A stretch of 64,000 nt of DNA from Syncephalis plumigaleata (GCA_025201365.1 JAIXMF010000001.1:2356001-2420000); one strand, 5' to 3'; counted from the first letter of the stretch, positions 22,484 through 34,564 are shown. The notes: a model not told the origin generated them from the letters alone. Made by a program: numbers and translations.

Positions 22484-25400
22484 AATGAACGGCAGTTAAA
22501 CTGGATAATGAATAGGACAATGGTTATGGTTAGTATAATAAGGTTCGGGCATTTCCATCAAGTTTGCATTGCCAGTTATCGGTACAAATAGGAGGAGCGT
22601 AGCATGGAGACAGTTCTGATGTAGTGCAAAAATGCCATTTAAGAAGGCATCATACACAAAATAGTGCAAACAAGGCACATCTCTTATCTATCCTACACTA
22701 CGTCATCGTATTCATGGATAAACGTATCATCATTGCTTATGAAGCACGAAGCACGAAGCATAAAGCATGAGGCATGGTGTATAACGTAGTAGTGGTAGTG
22801 GTCGGGAATAATTTGCTCTACTCTTCAATGCTGTATAGCTTCTTATTAGCTTAGCAAGTCCCCTTGCCTACTACTGTTGTAGCCGCCCTAGTTCACTCCA
22901 TCTCTACTATCACATCACTGTCCATACCCACTATAGCTGCACTAGCATATACCCAATAGATAGCTCATCTCCTCGTAGATGATGAGTTATCAGCTGTATT
23001 CTACAGCCTTTCGAGTGCTGCAGAATCAATAAACTATCCGTCACATACCTCTAGATTGATGTACACTGGATGAATCAAACAGAGCAATCAATAGGCTGAC
23101 GACAACGAATGATGGAAGGTCAGCCAAATAGACAAAACGTAAACGCTAGTCAAATCTCTCGCAGGTAGACGTATGGAAAACAGAGCGGCAATTGTGAGCG
23201 TACACACACAAGCACACAGAATGGATGAAGGTGCAAAAGAAGTAGGTAGAGTAAAGTGGCAAACAAGTGAAAATGGTAGAGACTCAGATGGTGAAGGAAA
23301 AGAAACCAAGAGAAGGACGGAGAGAAGAGAGAGAGAAGAGAGAGAAGAGAGAGAGAAGAAATCAAAGGCGAGCACATTTACCAATTAGTCATTGTTATTA
23401 GGAGAGGACAACAATCATCACTATATCCATCATCAATCATGCCATAATGGAATGGGATATACACCTCATTCTATGAACAATCATTCGCGACCATCATAGC
23501 AATATCGCTTATGTGGATATCCCTCTCATACAAAGTGAATCCACGTATAATATAACTATTATGTTCAAGGCTAGCTAGGAGGAGTGATAATAACAAATAA
23601 TAATAATAGTAACAATAGTAATAATAATAATAGCGCACGCTTAACGCTTGGCTCTCGACTAGTCACAGTGGTCATATCCATGAATAGAGACAAAGTAAAA
23701 TAACAATTGCCTACTGCAATATACGAGTCGAATGCTATGAAACTCATAAAGACAGCGTTTATTCCGCTGTTACCTCGTATACCACCAATGTCGATAGGGC
23801 ATTTACTATGACTGCACTATTTGGCATATTGCTTTGTAATAATATTCCGCAAATAAATAAGTAAAAATCCACATAGCAAAAAGGTAGATGGAATTGACAA
23901 AGAAAGCATACGTACATATGGATGGATTACAGAAAATGAGCCTTGACCATCACTGTATATGCACCACAATATGCAACGTAATAATCTAGCAATACAACAC
24001 TAATAGGCAATATAAACGACTAATGATTCAGCTTTAAGCCCACTTGTCACACATACAACTCGATACCATATGACCGGTGCCATCACCGTATTAACAATAC
24101 TTATTGTACGATGGTAATGGTGGTGGTGGTGTGTATGTGTGCGTGCATAAGAAGTGCGAGTAAGTGCGAGTGTGTGTGTGTGTGTGCGTTTGTATGCTTC
24201 ATTGATACTACTACTACTACAACAGCAGCAACAGTAGTAGCAGTAGCAACACCATCATCTCCATCTCCAACTTGTCTCTACCCTGTTTATAATAACTATC
24301 ATCGGTGTACTTACCAAGGATACGTAAGCAAGTAACAACTGCAACCACTGTTGCTAATATCGTTTACCAAACAGCGTAGAAAGATAAAGTATGAACGGTA
24401 TCAGCGAGGCAGCTAATTCTTAGCTAATGTATACTAGAGTGATGAAATGCCGGTGCTTACAAGCAGTCAGACGAGAGAAATAGGAACAGTATAGGTAGTG
24501 GCTGCTCAAAGATGAAGAATGTGAACGAGCGATGCAAACGAAGCAAACAAAGAAAAAGAAGAACAAGCTCGAGAGATGAAGTGTGGAATAAGTAAGTGGT
24601 AAAAGATAGAGAAGATAGAAATAGAAATAGAGAGATAGAGTAAGAGTAAGAGTAAAGAAAGAGGGAAAAGACACTCAACAGCGCATCAGCAATAGTGTAC
24701 TGATAGTAGTAGCCATAGTCAGTCAGTATCATTGTGTAATCAATCGTTGCAGTAGTATTAGCACTTGTGATAGCTATTGTACTAACCCTACTCACTCATT
24801 GACTTATTGACTCATTCATTCATTCATTCATCCTTAAGGGAGAAGACGAACAAGGAGTCGCGTGTGTGCGTGTTATTGTGCGTGTTATTGTGCCAAAGGA
24901 GCGTGAAATAATGACAACGTGCTTCCAATTGAACAGATGGAGTAATGTGCTCGTTCTCACTTCCATGCATGATCTTTGTGGTAATAATACATAATAATGA
25001 GGCAGTAGCTAGCTAAATCGTTCTACTGAATGGAATCTAGAACAAACATATACATCCACATGTATACGACAGATAAACAATGTAAACCTCCGAATTCAGA
25101 TGCGGATTAAACCTGTAATGAATTACGCATTTGGTCTTTCTTGTATGTACTATTCAAAATGATGCTACTAAAGAGTACAGTTTATTTATATATGTTTTAT
25201 GTATGTATGTATGTATGTATGTAGTAGTAGTAGCATAGAATTGCTCATACTGAAACGTCAATGATTTATTATGGATATAAATGGTATACCATACAATTGT
25301 CGTAGTTAGTCCAAACTACACTAGACAGTCTTGCTTGGATTGTTTAAATTCCAAATGAAACATGATCTCAATCCATATGGTTCATGGTAACGTTCATTAT

Positions 25401-25985
25401 TATCATTGTATTGCTATGGTTTTCATTGTCATTGTTACAATCAAGCTACCGCTACTACTATTATCATTATTGTCATCATTGTTATTATTGTTATTGCAAC
25501 CAATCTGTAACTAAAGTAGGCAAATAAAAACAGTATCCATGTCCATCTTCTTATTACGCGCTCCAACGAAGTGAAGTGCACTTCCAGGCGTAACTCAAAA
25601 TGGAAAGTACACACTCGTAACCAGGCGTGGACTCCAAGGACTATCGTATATCGGAGTTAGGCTCCCTAGCAATTAGTTGCGCGCGATCTAAATCAAGCTA
25701 GTTCCCGGCGTGTCTCGTCCAATCCAATTCACCTCACTCTAGCGTAGTCGCGTCCACTCCAGTCCTTGCTCCCATTCGTAGTCTATTGATGCTCGCTTCC
25801 ATAGCGACCCGTATAGTGCACAACTCATTAAATAGAATACATATTGAATGGCTCAGTCTGTAGCGATACTCTTGATAGGCAACTATCGCTCTCTACCATT
25901 AACCATCGCTAGCCGGATTATTTAAGCTATTAACACGATATCCGCTGCCATCAATTAGTAGTTAGTGTAGGGCTCTTTCTCTCAA
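22484..25985. other. 3.5-kb spacer between divergent genes
   Basis: Upstream of both Rho1 (minus) and CAP5 (plus), so it should hold both promoters. It contains an imperfect GAAGCAC repeat (22740-22775), GAGA tracts (23315-23360), AT-rich sequence, TG (24170-24187) and GTAT (25199-25222) tracts. Open frames are low in complexity. No gene called. Confidence 0.45.
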
Positions 25986-27409
25986 ATGTCTAATTGTATC
26001 GCTCGTGCTCGTTCTCGGTCAACCGACCGGCATTCGCTCAATTTGACCGGTCAATGTGTATGGACAAGAAGGTCGTCGCACACCGTGCACCTGCTCATAA
26101 TCCTGTTATGGATAGCAGCCGTACACATGACATGTGTTCTACAGGTTACAGCCTCTGGCTTATCCTCCAATAAGGCGGTGTCAATGCTATCCAAGATTCC
26201 ACTTGACTCGGCCCTACTACTACGTAAAATCCTCAGTAGCGACGATGACGACAACGATGATTCATCCGTTTCACTCGCTAAAATCGCTTGTTTAGTCAAT
26301 GAGGAGCGCACCACTTATGGTCTCTCACCAGTCAGCGTAAATCGGTGGGTGATTTACTATATATATATAAAAATATACAAATATAAAAGTGCATATTGTT
26401 AATGACTCTTTTGGTCTGATATTACTACAGTATTCTTAGTCAAGCGGCTCAGAAACACACCGTAGATCAGGCTCAACGACATGAAATGACCCATACCGGA
26501 TCGGATGGTAGTCGACCAAGTCAACGGGTGCGTCAGGTCGGCTACGATTACCGAGCGGTAGGCGAGTGTGTGGCCTTCGGCTACGAAACCGAAGCTGAGG
26601 TAATGCGAGCATGGATGAATTCACCGCCACATCGTGCCATCATCCTGGATCGTACTTATCGCGAGCTTGGTATTGGTTATGCTCGATCGGCCGATAGCGT
26701 TCCCTATTGGACCATCGATTTCGGCATGAATGAGAACTCGCCCGTGGACAATGTAGTCGCGTGTCCCACTGAACTCGACTCGTCTCAGGATAGTCCAACC
26801 TCACCGCATCCGTCGTTAACGACGGAGACGAGTGCTGCATTACAAACGAACGCCAATCAAAAGTCGAATAACTCACATCGTAGCAACAGTCATCATAAAT
26901 CGTTAAGTCACGGCAAGAAGAATAAATCACGCCATCGTCATCGGGAGTCACAAGTGAAAACGAGCACCGAGGCGGTTACTCCTTCCACTTTGGAATTACA
27001 AACGAGTCCAATGCCCTCGGGACCGACTCCTACTCCTCAGGCAACCGAGGCCGTGGTCTCGCCGCCTCCACAATGCGGACCCGAGTGTTGTCTACAATGT
27101 GGGCAGACCGTTTTCACGGTATCGCTCATTGGTAATACACCAGCGGCACCGGTCCCTACTGCATCGGCAACGGACACTAGCGACGATTACGATACTGATG
27201 AAAGCCGCGAGGCACCGCTATTTAATCGACTTGTCAGTAAGCTTCGATGGTGGCTGAGCAATAAGCAGCATCCAATCAAGGAGCAACCGCACGTAAACCC
27301 AGACCCACAAACAATAGATTTGCCACGCGTGCGTCAACTACTTCGTTTGGCCAGTACGAGTCATCGGGGTACTTCCTCGGTTAAAGAACACGACGTTGGT
27401 CTGTGGTAA
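25986..27409 (+). CDS. CAP protein 5, long basic/Ser-rich tail
   Basis: Exons 25986-26344 and 26431-27409 give 445 residues. An N-terminal basic stretch precedes a hydrophobic segment (about 32-54, VHLLIILLWIAAVHMTCVL) that can serve as signal peptide or anchor. A spacer with an Asp run (DDDDNDD) follows, then the CAP domain: CLVNEERTTYG, HTVDQAQRHEMTHTGSDGS, VGECVAFGYE (Cys in place of Asn after the cavity Glu), SPPHRAIIL and PYWTIDFG. It is the most divergent paralogue. The tail has a His/Lys/Ser cluster, a Cys group (CGPECCLQCG) and a Trp-Trp motif. The intron uses a GTGGGT donor but keeps the family phase-2 position. Confidence 0.88.
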
Positions 27410-27514
27410 TCCCGTTTCTACTTCCTCATATATTAAAGAAATATAGACGTGTACGTACACATTTCGTTTATAATAAATAAATGTTGCAATCGGTAATAAT
27501 TGTGGTTTATTTAA

Positions 27515-28381
27515 TTAATACTCGGGGCCTACTAGACGAATGTTGGCCCAGCATGAATGGTTATCATCGTTGATGGCCACCTTGTCGTCGTGTAATTTGC
27601 CCGGATGCGAATGACCCACGGTAATGTGTGGATGATATCGCTCCGGTTGGAAGAGCGATTTATCCCCGCCTAATCCGTAGAAGATCTCGGCGATATCGCC
27701 ACGTATCAGCAGCCATTGACGACTGTACACGCGTAGATAAAGGGCAAAGTCATCGCTTGCCTCGGTGACGGCCAGGCAATCGATCTGATACTCAGTATAG
27801 GCGATGTAACGATTTAAGGCGGCATCATTGATCTGGTCCATTGTCACGCCTTGTCGATGAAGTATGGCAAACTCGGCCGGTGTGATAACGCGGACGAACG
27901 CACTCTCCATGGGATGCAACGTCTCAACTAATCGACGGTCACGATTGACATCCGCCAATAATTGATGCACATAGGTGACATTGAGCGTTTGTTGCAAACG
28001 ATCAGGGAACATTACGAATGGTACGTAATTCGTGTTGAGAATACGCCTTTGCAACTCGTACTCAACGGGTGGAGCTTGTTTGGTGGCAACGCCGGAAGTA
28101 GTAGCGACAACGGCATCATCATCGTCCATCGGATGATTCCTCGGGTGTCTATAACTATGGAAAGCATACATTAAATAGATCAGACCAAGGAATGATGCAA
28201 TAAAAAAGAGGCATCGAATGGCACGGCATCGACCACGCTTTCCAGTTCGACACGACTGCTTTGTTGCGTCGGCTTGCTCTAGCAACGCCGATGGTTCTAT
28301 CGCTGGTATGTCGTCATTACCATCCGGTATTGGTTGGTATTGACACTTGCTATTGGTAGAGACGCGACTAATATCAAACAT
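27515..28381 (-). CDS. 2H phosphoesterase-like protein 1, type II membrane protein
   Basis: 288 residues, single exon. One membrane segment lies near 58-75 (CLFFIASFLGLIYLMYAF) after a basic stretch, so the bulk should face the lumen or outside. The C-terminal half has VITPAEFAILHRQGVTMDQI, then YLRVYSRQWLLIRGDIAEIF and YHPHITVGHSHPG. The TPAEF...G(V/I)..D order and the PHITVG motif resemble the 2H phosphoesterase domain of Swiss Army Knife type; the first HxT motif is replaced by VRVIT. Family assignment is inference by motif. It is one of three related genes within 7 kb on the same strand, and it converges with CAP5 (105 bp apart). Confidence 0.75.
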   Translation of the reverse strand: MFDISRVSTNSKCQYQPIPDGNDDIPAIEPSALLEQADATKQSCRTGKRGRCRAIRCLFFIASFLGLIYLMYAFHSYRHPRNHPMDDDDAVVATTSGVATKQAPPVEYELQRRILNTNYVPFVMFPDRLQQTLNVTYVHQLLADVNRDRRLVETLHPMESAFVRVITPAEFAILHRQGVTMDQINDAALNRYIAYTEYQIDCLAVTEASDDFALYLRVYSRQWLLIRGDIAEIFYGLGGDKSLFQPERYHPHITVGHSHPGKLHDDKVAINDDNHSCWANIRLVGPEY

Positions 28382-28574
28382 ATCTACAGTGAATTCAATT
28401 TACTTTAATCAATGAGAAAACAATCAAGAAACGAGTAGGTAACTGGCAAAGTAAAGGAGAAACAAGAGATGATGATGATGATGATGATGGTGACGATAAC
28501 AACAAATATAAAGCAGGAGGTACCTTTCTCTTATTCCTGCTCGCATTCTATTTGACCAATCAATTCTCAAAGAA

Positions 28575-28680
28575 ATGCCACTCAACTTGTGACGTGCAGA
28601 TTTACGGTACACGACAGTCCAAGTTGACTCGCTTGCTGCTTCAGTGCGGATGACTAATAGGCGATCATCCTTAGCGTGTG
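28575..28680 (-). pseudogene. relic of a 2H-like gene 3' end
   Basis: The stretch ctcaacttgtgacgtgcaga onward aligns well by eye with the last about 90 bp of the 32.5-kb paralogue (caatttgtgacatgcagatt...), through the region encoding its C-terminus. No upstream part of a gene remains. It abuts a repeat relic at 28683, suggesting duplication and decay near a mobile element. Confidence 0.55.
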
Positions 28681-28682
28681 TA

Positions 28683-28893
28683 TCCTTTAACATTTGCCGT
28701 TTATTAATAGATAGATTTACACAATTGTTAACACCATTATCGCATTGCTATTGTTATTGAGTAGTTGTCATTGCCCTAGCAGTTGAAGGAGATGTTAATG
28801 ATCGCGATATCACATATTACAATTAGTGATAACTATTATTTATTCGTAAAAACAAATGGCTAACTGCGCAAATTGGATGGAAATAGCCTGTAG
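28683..28893. mobile_element. short copy of the 9997-11053 repeat family
   Basis: Its first 55 bp match 10020-10075 (tcctttaacatttgc...) and its last 60 bp match 10990-11053 (taactgcgcaaattggatgg). The middle of the longer copy is absent and the left inverted repeat is missing. A deletion derivative. Confidence 0.6.
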
Positions 28894-29289
28894 CACAATA
28901 TTATTGATAACTGTAAACACATTTATATTGGAATAAATAGGCATGACATCTACATGACATATGCATTTGTATGGCATCTATCATTGCTCATTCCATTGTC
29001 AATTGACGTGATTGATACTGATTGCAATCTATCACGACATGTCATCGAATGATCCCACAACCATATTGACATGAACATACTTGATTGTATCTATAATGCG
29101 ATACGACATTCATCCAGTTAATATGATCATTCCTCAAGTATCATTCACTCACATACATACGCGTTTACTACATGTAAATCAAATGGCATACTTTTGACAT
29201 TATCATTCTGATGTATGCATGCTCAACAATGTAAGAATAGAATAGAAAAGGTAAGCTTTATTCCTATTGATCAACAAATAATCCATGTA

Positions 29290-31667
29290 TTAAGCAGAAT
29301 TCAACGGCTTGACTGCCTTTCCTAGCTTGCCAATAGCGTATGCTAGCGTAACGGAATCTTGATCAAGGTGTGAATCATCTAGAATAGTTTGTTAGTATAC
29401 AGCATACATATGCTACGTTGCAATTGCTTACCATGTTCCTTATCATCGCGTGCCAGCATAACAATCGTATGTGGATTAGTGCTATTCTTTGCACTTTGAG
29501 CAGTAGCAGCACGTAGTTTGGCCACCCATTTAGCAGCATCTATCGTAAGTGGCATTAGTTAGTACGGATTGATTAATGGACCGATTGATCGCTCATACTT
29601 ACCCCAGTATGGTGTAAATATATCATTGGAATAATTAATTACGGCTATATTGGGGTATGCGACATTAGGCTTAATGTTCTCGTATGGTGAGAATGCCGAA
29701 TAGCCTTATAATCATCCATTGATTTAGCCGGGTTATTGCCTTTAAGCACATATCCAGATCCAGCATTAGCGCTCTGCTCCATCATCCTATTCAAGACATT
29801 TAAATATGGACCTATATTCAAGTTAGCATTAATCACTATTCAAGGTATGATCTTTGTACTTACGATAAAGAACGGCCACTTTGGCAATATCAGGTTGCTT
29901 ATTGAGAGCAGCACCAACGATTGCAGCGCCGTCACTGATACCTTCAACTACCATGAGATTATGGCTGGTATATTTCTCCGATACCAACGTATTGGTGGCA
30001 GACATAAAGTCATCAATGAGAGCTTGTCTATCGTTAATGGCTGTGAATATATTGCTTGCAAGCAAATCTGGATCTTCTGTTCTTCTGGCATGAACAACTA
30101 CACAGACAAATCCACGATTAAGCAACGATACAAACTCTGCTCTAAAGTCAACTTCGAACATAGGAGTACCACCACCATCGCCTACTACCCAAGCGGGATT
30201 CGCACCATTCTTCTCCATTCCACGCTTATAGGCAATGGTAATAGGAATATCAGGTTGATTTCCCTTGCTATCTGGTTTGCCTTTAGCATAGATAAGCTCG
30301 GTAACATAATTCGATTCATTGTAGTCGGTTACTGGATCTACATATGTCTTCGTTGCCTTCTTTGTTGCCATGTTGTAGGAATAGGTTGTTGAGGTGTGAT
30401 CAATGACGAGTACTCAAATGTGAGCGTATCACTGTTGTAATCGCCACTCCTTTATAAGGCGCCCTATATGATTTATTCGGGAACTCGATATTGTGTGATT
30501 TTGCATTAGGCTGTAATCTTCCTTCGCTGTCATAGTCGTATACGGTAACTTGCTGAGGGACTGCAATCTGATCGAATAGTACAATGTGATTTCGGAAGGC
30601 GGCTATAGAACTAATCTCAAGTTTAACATTTTCCAGTACTCGCTTATGAGCACTTTTATCATTTATCTTGTCGATATCGCATACGTATGCCGTCTTCTTC
30701 TTGGTATCCTTAGGCTCGGCTACAAGCAAGAACTGCTTGTTCAAATGATATACCTGCAAAGATGATTTAGGCGATAATGTTACTGGAATAGGTACCAGTT
30801 TGCTTGCAGTATCATTGGTGGCATCCAAATAAAAGTATTGTGGTTTGACATTTTTCTTTGATATAGTTATGAAAAAGTATTGATTGCTGCTGGATTTCTT
30901 TACGCTAATATAGAATCCTTTCTGACCAGTATGGATGGCACTATCTTTATCTGTAGAAGTGCCGACAGTATGTCGCATTAGGCGAGCACCATTTGGATCA
31001 TTAGCTGTGTAGAGAATGCTCTTTCCAGTGCTGCTCCATTCGAACCAGTATGCAATATTCTCAATCTTGTCCGGAAGCATTTGCTTAGAATTAAGATCCT
31101 TGATTAGCAGATTATGCTTTCCGCTGATGGGGTTATACGTTGTAAAAGCAAATAGGGTATGATCGCTGTTTGGCTTTGTCTCAGATACCATTTCGGATTT
31201 ATCAGGTAATGTCTTGAGATCCAGAATAAGTTCCTCGGGTGCATTTGCTACGTCAATCTTCTTTCGATAGTCGCCAAGATATTTAGTATCAGGTTGCCGT
31301 TTAGAGTAATAGCGATAATTTCCTATATACTGAGATGACATTGTTGGATATTGACTTGTCGTTTTGACCAGTTCACTATGGATTTGATCTTTAAGCTGTT
31401 GATCCTTGGCGAGCACTTGCTGAGCATAGACCTTCTCGGCATCGAGGTACGCTTTCACATCCGTACTGTCCTGGCCTTCATCCTTTATCCACTGGTAAGG
31501 ATCATCGATAACCTCGCCATGGTACTTGTGCTGGAATGGTTTTGTCTTGGCCACCGGTACTTGTTCCACTTGGGATGTTGGAAGTGCGTGCAATGGTACG
31601 GCCGATCCAATAAGTACTGCAAAGTAGGCAAGTGCTACAAACTTGCTTGTATATGATAGCAAAGCAT
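29290..31667 (-). pseudogene. oligopeptidase-B-like serine peptidase (S9A), frameshifted
   Basis: Exon blocks on the minus strand (about 31749-29864, 29811-29603, 29539-29432, 29378-29290) follow oligopeptidase B along its length: FQHKYHGEVIDDPYQWIKDE, YLDAEKVYAQQ, the beta-propeller, TLTFEYSSLITP, NMATKKATKTYV, the nucleophile region VVEGISDGAAIVGAALN, YSNDIF and AAKWVAKLRA, and KEHGDDSHLD. The signal-like segment FVALAYFAVLIGSAVPLHA suggests a secreted form. The frame is broken by three single-base losses: near 30440 (after RAPYKG), near 30395 (after SSLITP) and near 29690 (after DDYKAI). There is also no in-frame ATG; the nearest, at 31667, is one base out. Either a young pseudogene or assembly indels. 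Catalytic Ser, Asp and His contexts survive. Confidence 0.75.
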
Positions 31668-31749
31668 GTCTAACAGTAGATAATGATTGAAAAACGTGAC
31701 GTGATGTATTGATTGTATAAACGTAAAAATGATAATGATTGTAAAACAA

Positions 31750-32512
31750 ATAAAATAGAAATGCGGCGCTTTAACCATCATCTACAGCAGATTGTCCTCG
31801 ATGTTATAAGAGGTTTGGAGTGGGCTGTCAATGCTTCAACATCGTGCTATCTATGGCCACATTTGTCACGTCAATGTGGCGTTGCATCAAATTATCCAGG
31901 ATTAGGTATGTACTGTAGTGGTTATTTCGAGACCTGTCAATACCAATTTGACACATTCTGTCGCATGTGCTTGCAATCCTTGTTATGATTGCAATGGATG
32001 TTTCATGTTGTACATGTACCCTCAAGAGTACCTTTACCATTTGTTCGTATATTGGTGCATCGTGCTTCACATATCTTTTGGTCCAACTGTAACATAAACC
32101 AGTCATTATTCCATTCATCATACATATTTGTTCTGTATCTATTGGGAAAGGAACTGTTAATGGACAAATGGTGTTTACTTGATATTTGTTCTTGTGAAAT
32201 CACTAGAGTACTATTAGTGAAGCAAGAGCATGCTTGTTTTCAGGAATGTTTGAACAATGCCGTAGAAGATGCGACTTGTATTCATATCATTTGTTTAATG
32301 ATTATTATTGGATAGTTGCTGGTTTATATTCATAGCTATAGCATCATGAATGTATTCAATAAACATAAGCGATATTGAAGTGAGTTTACATTGGTTACGG
32401 CAATTGATTATTGAAAAGTCGATAATACAACATTTATCTTACGATTACGATATATATTGTAAATCATAATATTTTATTAGAATAGACATGTTTGTCTAAT
32501 TTTCTTGTATCT
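31750..32512. other. spacer with possible decayed Cys-rich coding sequence
   Basis: Both strands carry short open stretches. The minus strand reads QKICEARCTNIRTNGKGTLE then GTCTT before a stop, with further Cys in the following frames. This could be a decayed Cys-rich secreted protein gene, but no intact model can be built. Confidence 0.25.
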
Positions 32513-33484
32513 TCAATTTGTGACATGCAGATTTGCCGTACATGGTAGTTCGCGTTGACCCACTTGTTGCTCTAATGCGGGCGTCCAATAGGTAGCCGCC
32601 ACTAATAGATGCGGCTGAAATGCTTTAGCGTCAAAGATGGCATGTAATTCCGTGTCAGTCGGTGGTGGTTGCTGTTTCGCCGCACGATCACTCGCTATCT
32701 TATTCTTAAGACGCTGTTCGACTGCATCCCGCATACTTATCCATTGGCGACTCGACACGCGCATATACCACACTTCATTAGCCGGTGCAGATGTAGTGGA
32801 GATGGTGCTAGGCGTCATACCATCAATGTTGGATGGTAGTATTTCACGAATTAGACATACAGGCCAGAATATCGTTTCCGTAATGTAGTATTCAATGGCA
32901 ATGTCGTCGATTTCCTTTTTATCGATACCCGCTCGTTTTAGCCGATCGAGTTCCTCGGGCAATATAATGGTAATCCTTGCCTCTTGTGCCGGTTGTAACC
33001 GACCAATGCCGCCCAATGGACCAAGTATGCTGGTGGTCAAACGAGTGAGCGATAGGGTTGATTGATTATTATCGGTGATGCTACTCCTTGCAGTACTGAG
33101 CGTGGTGCTTCTACCCGACTCGAAAACACTCTGTACCGCCATTAATCGTTGCTGTAATGTATCTTTTAATGTTTCGTATTTTTTATTATTTAACGCGACA
33201 GCTAACGATTGCAATGAATCCAGATCCAACGGTTGTCTAATACGCGTTTCCTCCGGATGATACTTTACCTCGGCAGTCATAAACAATTGCTGGCTTACGT
33301 TCAATGTGGGTAATGTAGCATTATTCGGTAGATGCGCAAGGTACGGTGCCACAAATGGCAGCCTTGTCGATGTGACCAACGAGCCATTGACAGCCAGATG
33401 GTAGAATAGTCCAAGTAGTAAATGAGTAGTTTTAAGCATAGTGATAGCGGTAATAATGGTAGTAATATGTTTGTGCATCACCAT
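32513..33484 (-). CDS. 2H phosphoesterase-like protein 2, secreted
   Basis: 323 residues from the first ATG. A later ATG at 33439 (residue 16) starts a cleaner signal peptide (MLKTTHLLLGLFYHLAVNGS) and is an equally good start. The C-terminal half parallels its neighbours: ILPEELDRLKRAGIDKKEID, VWYMRVSSRQWISMRDAVEQ, then FQPHLLVAATYW where paralogue 1 has HPHITVG, so the second HxT motif is HLL. Two Cys in the domain (PVCLIREIL and ELPCTANLHV) match Cys of paralogues 1 and 3, suggesting a conserved disulfide. An N-terminal Ser/Thr-rich insert is specific to this copy. Confidence 0.75.
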   Translation of the reverse strand: MVMHKHITTIITAITMLKTTHLLLGLFYHLAVNGSLVTSTRLPFVAPYLAHLPNNATLPTLNVSQQLFMTAEVKYHPEETRIRQPLDLDSLQSLAVALNNKKYETLKDTLQQRLMAVQSVFESGRSTTLSTARSSITDNNQSTLSLTRLTTSILGPLGGIGRLQPAQEARITIILPEELDRLKRAGIDKKEIDDIAIEYYITETIFWPVCLIREILPSNIDGMTPSTISTTSAPANEVWYMRVSSRQWISMRDAVEQRLKNKIASDRAAKQQPPPTDTELHAIFDAKAFQPHLLVAATYWTPALEQQVGQRELPCTANLHVTN

Positions 33485-33895
33485 TGAATATACAAGATAA
33501 TCTACAAAATACTACTAAAAGTTAGAGACTGTTTTGTTGTTTGTTTGTTCGTCGAGTAAATCAACATTGAACTAGAATCATTTGTAAGGGGAGAGAGGGG
33601 AGAGAGAGAAGGGTAAATAATGAATAACTGGTTATCTTCTTGTTATAATCGCTCATAACCTATGTATTACTAGTCGTCAGGATTCCTCGATAAAAGGGGA
33701 GGAGGAGAAGAAGGAGAAGACTAACCTACATCACAAACAGCGTATTATCCAGTTTGTTTATCATCATTAATGCGGTTTATTCTTTGCAATTATAGGTAAG
33801 AGTTTAGCAGAATAAAGGAAAACAAAAGGGAACGCACATATCAACGAGGGGATATCCACACGTTGTTGATACAGCAGTAATAAGCTTAACATTGT

Positions 33896-34564
33896 CTAGA
33901 ATGGATTGCCTACAGTTCTGACATCCGCCACGCATCGACTATTAGTACCACGCGCAACTTCCTCCTCCGGTAGATCTTCACGGCCTGACTGACCAAGGAC
34001 GATGTGCGGGTAAAAGTCGTCAGGGTTGAAAGCACCAGGCGTGCCATTCCTCTCCAGGTAAAGTTTAGCTACGTGATCGCGCACCGACTTCCAAACTAAC
34101 GAGTCCACTTTCAAGTACCACACTTCCTGATTCTTGGTACGTGTACGTCCCAAACATTCGATGTCAAAGGTGGTGTAGATCATATAGTAGAAGGAGCCAA
34201 TGTCGTAGAGCTCCTTACCGGTGAAACCTTTCTTTTCAAGTATCTTGAACTCTTTGCGAGTTATGACGGATACACCGAAATCACTGGGTAATCGTAGAGG
34301 AGTCGACCAGCCGTCGCTCGTTACTTTACCGGCCGTTTCAGTGATGATGGGTTCGCTCAAGTTTTGGAAGAGCGAGTCTGGCTGCTCAAAGTAACCAATA
34401 AGGCCGATACTCTTTAGTTTCTCGGGCACCTCGAATACTTTAGCATCATTAGCACGTCTATCGAGACTTTTCACCGGCACGTGGGTGAATTCAACCGGCT
34501 GCGCTTGTATACACGTAGTCATGCACAAGGCCATCAATAATGATATGCTATGAAATAACTTCAT
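33896..34564 (-). CDS. 2H phosphoesterase-like protein 3, secreted
   Basis: 222 residues, single exon. Signal peptide 1-21 (MKLFHSISLLMALCMTTCIQ). The domain runs from VSVITRKEFKILEKKGFTGK through IECLGRT, EVWYLKVDSLVWKSVRDHVA and FNPDDFYPHIVLGQSGRED to SRCVADVRTVGNPF. The second 2H motif is HIV rather than HIT, and the first is absent. This is the shortest member and looks like the bare domain plus a leader. Same strand and spacing as protein 2 (411 bp), a tandem duplicate. Confidence 0.78.
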   Translation of the reverse strand: MKLFHSISLLMALCMTTCIQAQPVEFTHVPVKSLDRRANDAKVFEVPEKLKSIGLIGYFEQPDSLFQNLSEPIITETAGKVTSDGWSTPLRLPSDFGVSVITRKEFKILEKKGFTGKELYDIGSFYYMIYTTFDIECLGRTRTKNQEVWYLKVDSLVWKSVRDHVAKLYLERNGTPGAFNPDDFYPHIVLGQSGREDLPEEEVARGTNSRCVADVRTVGNPF

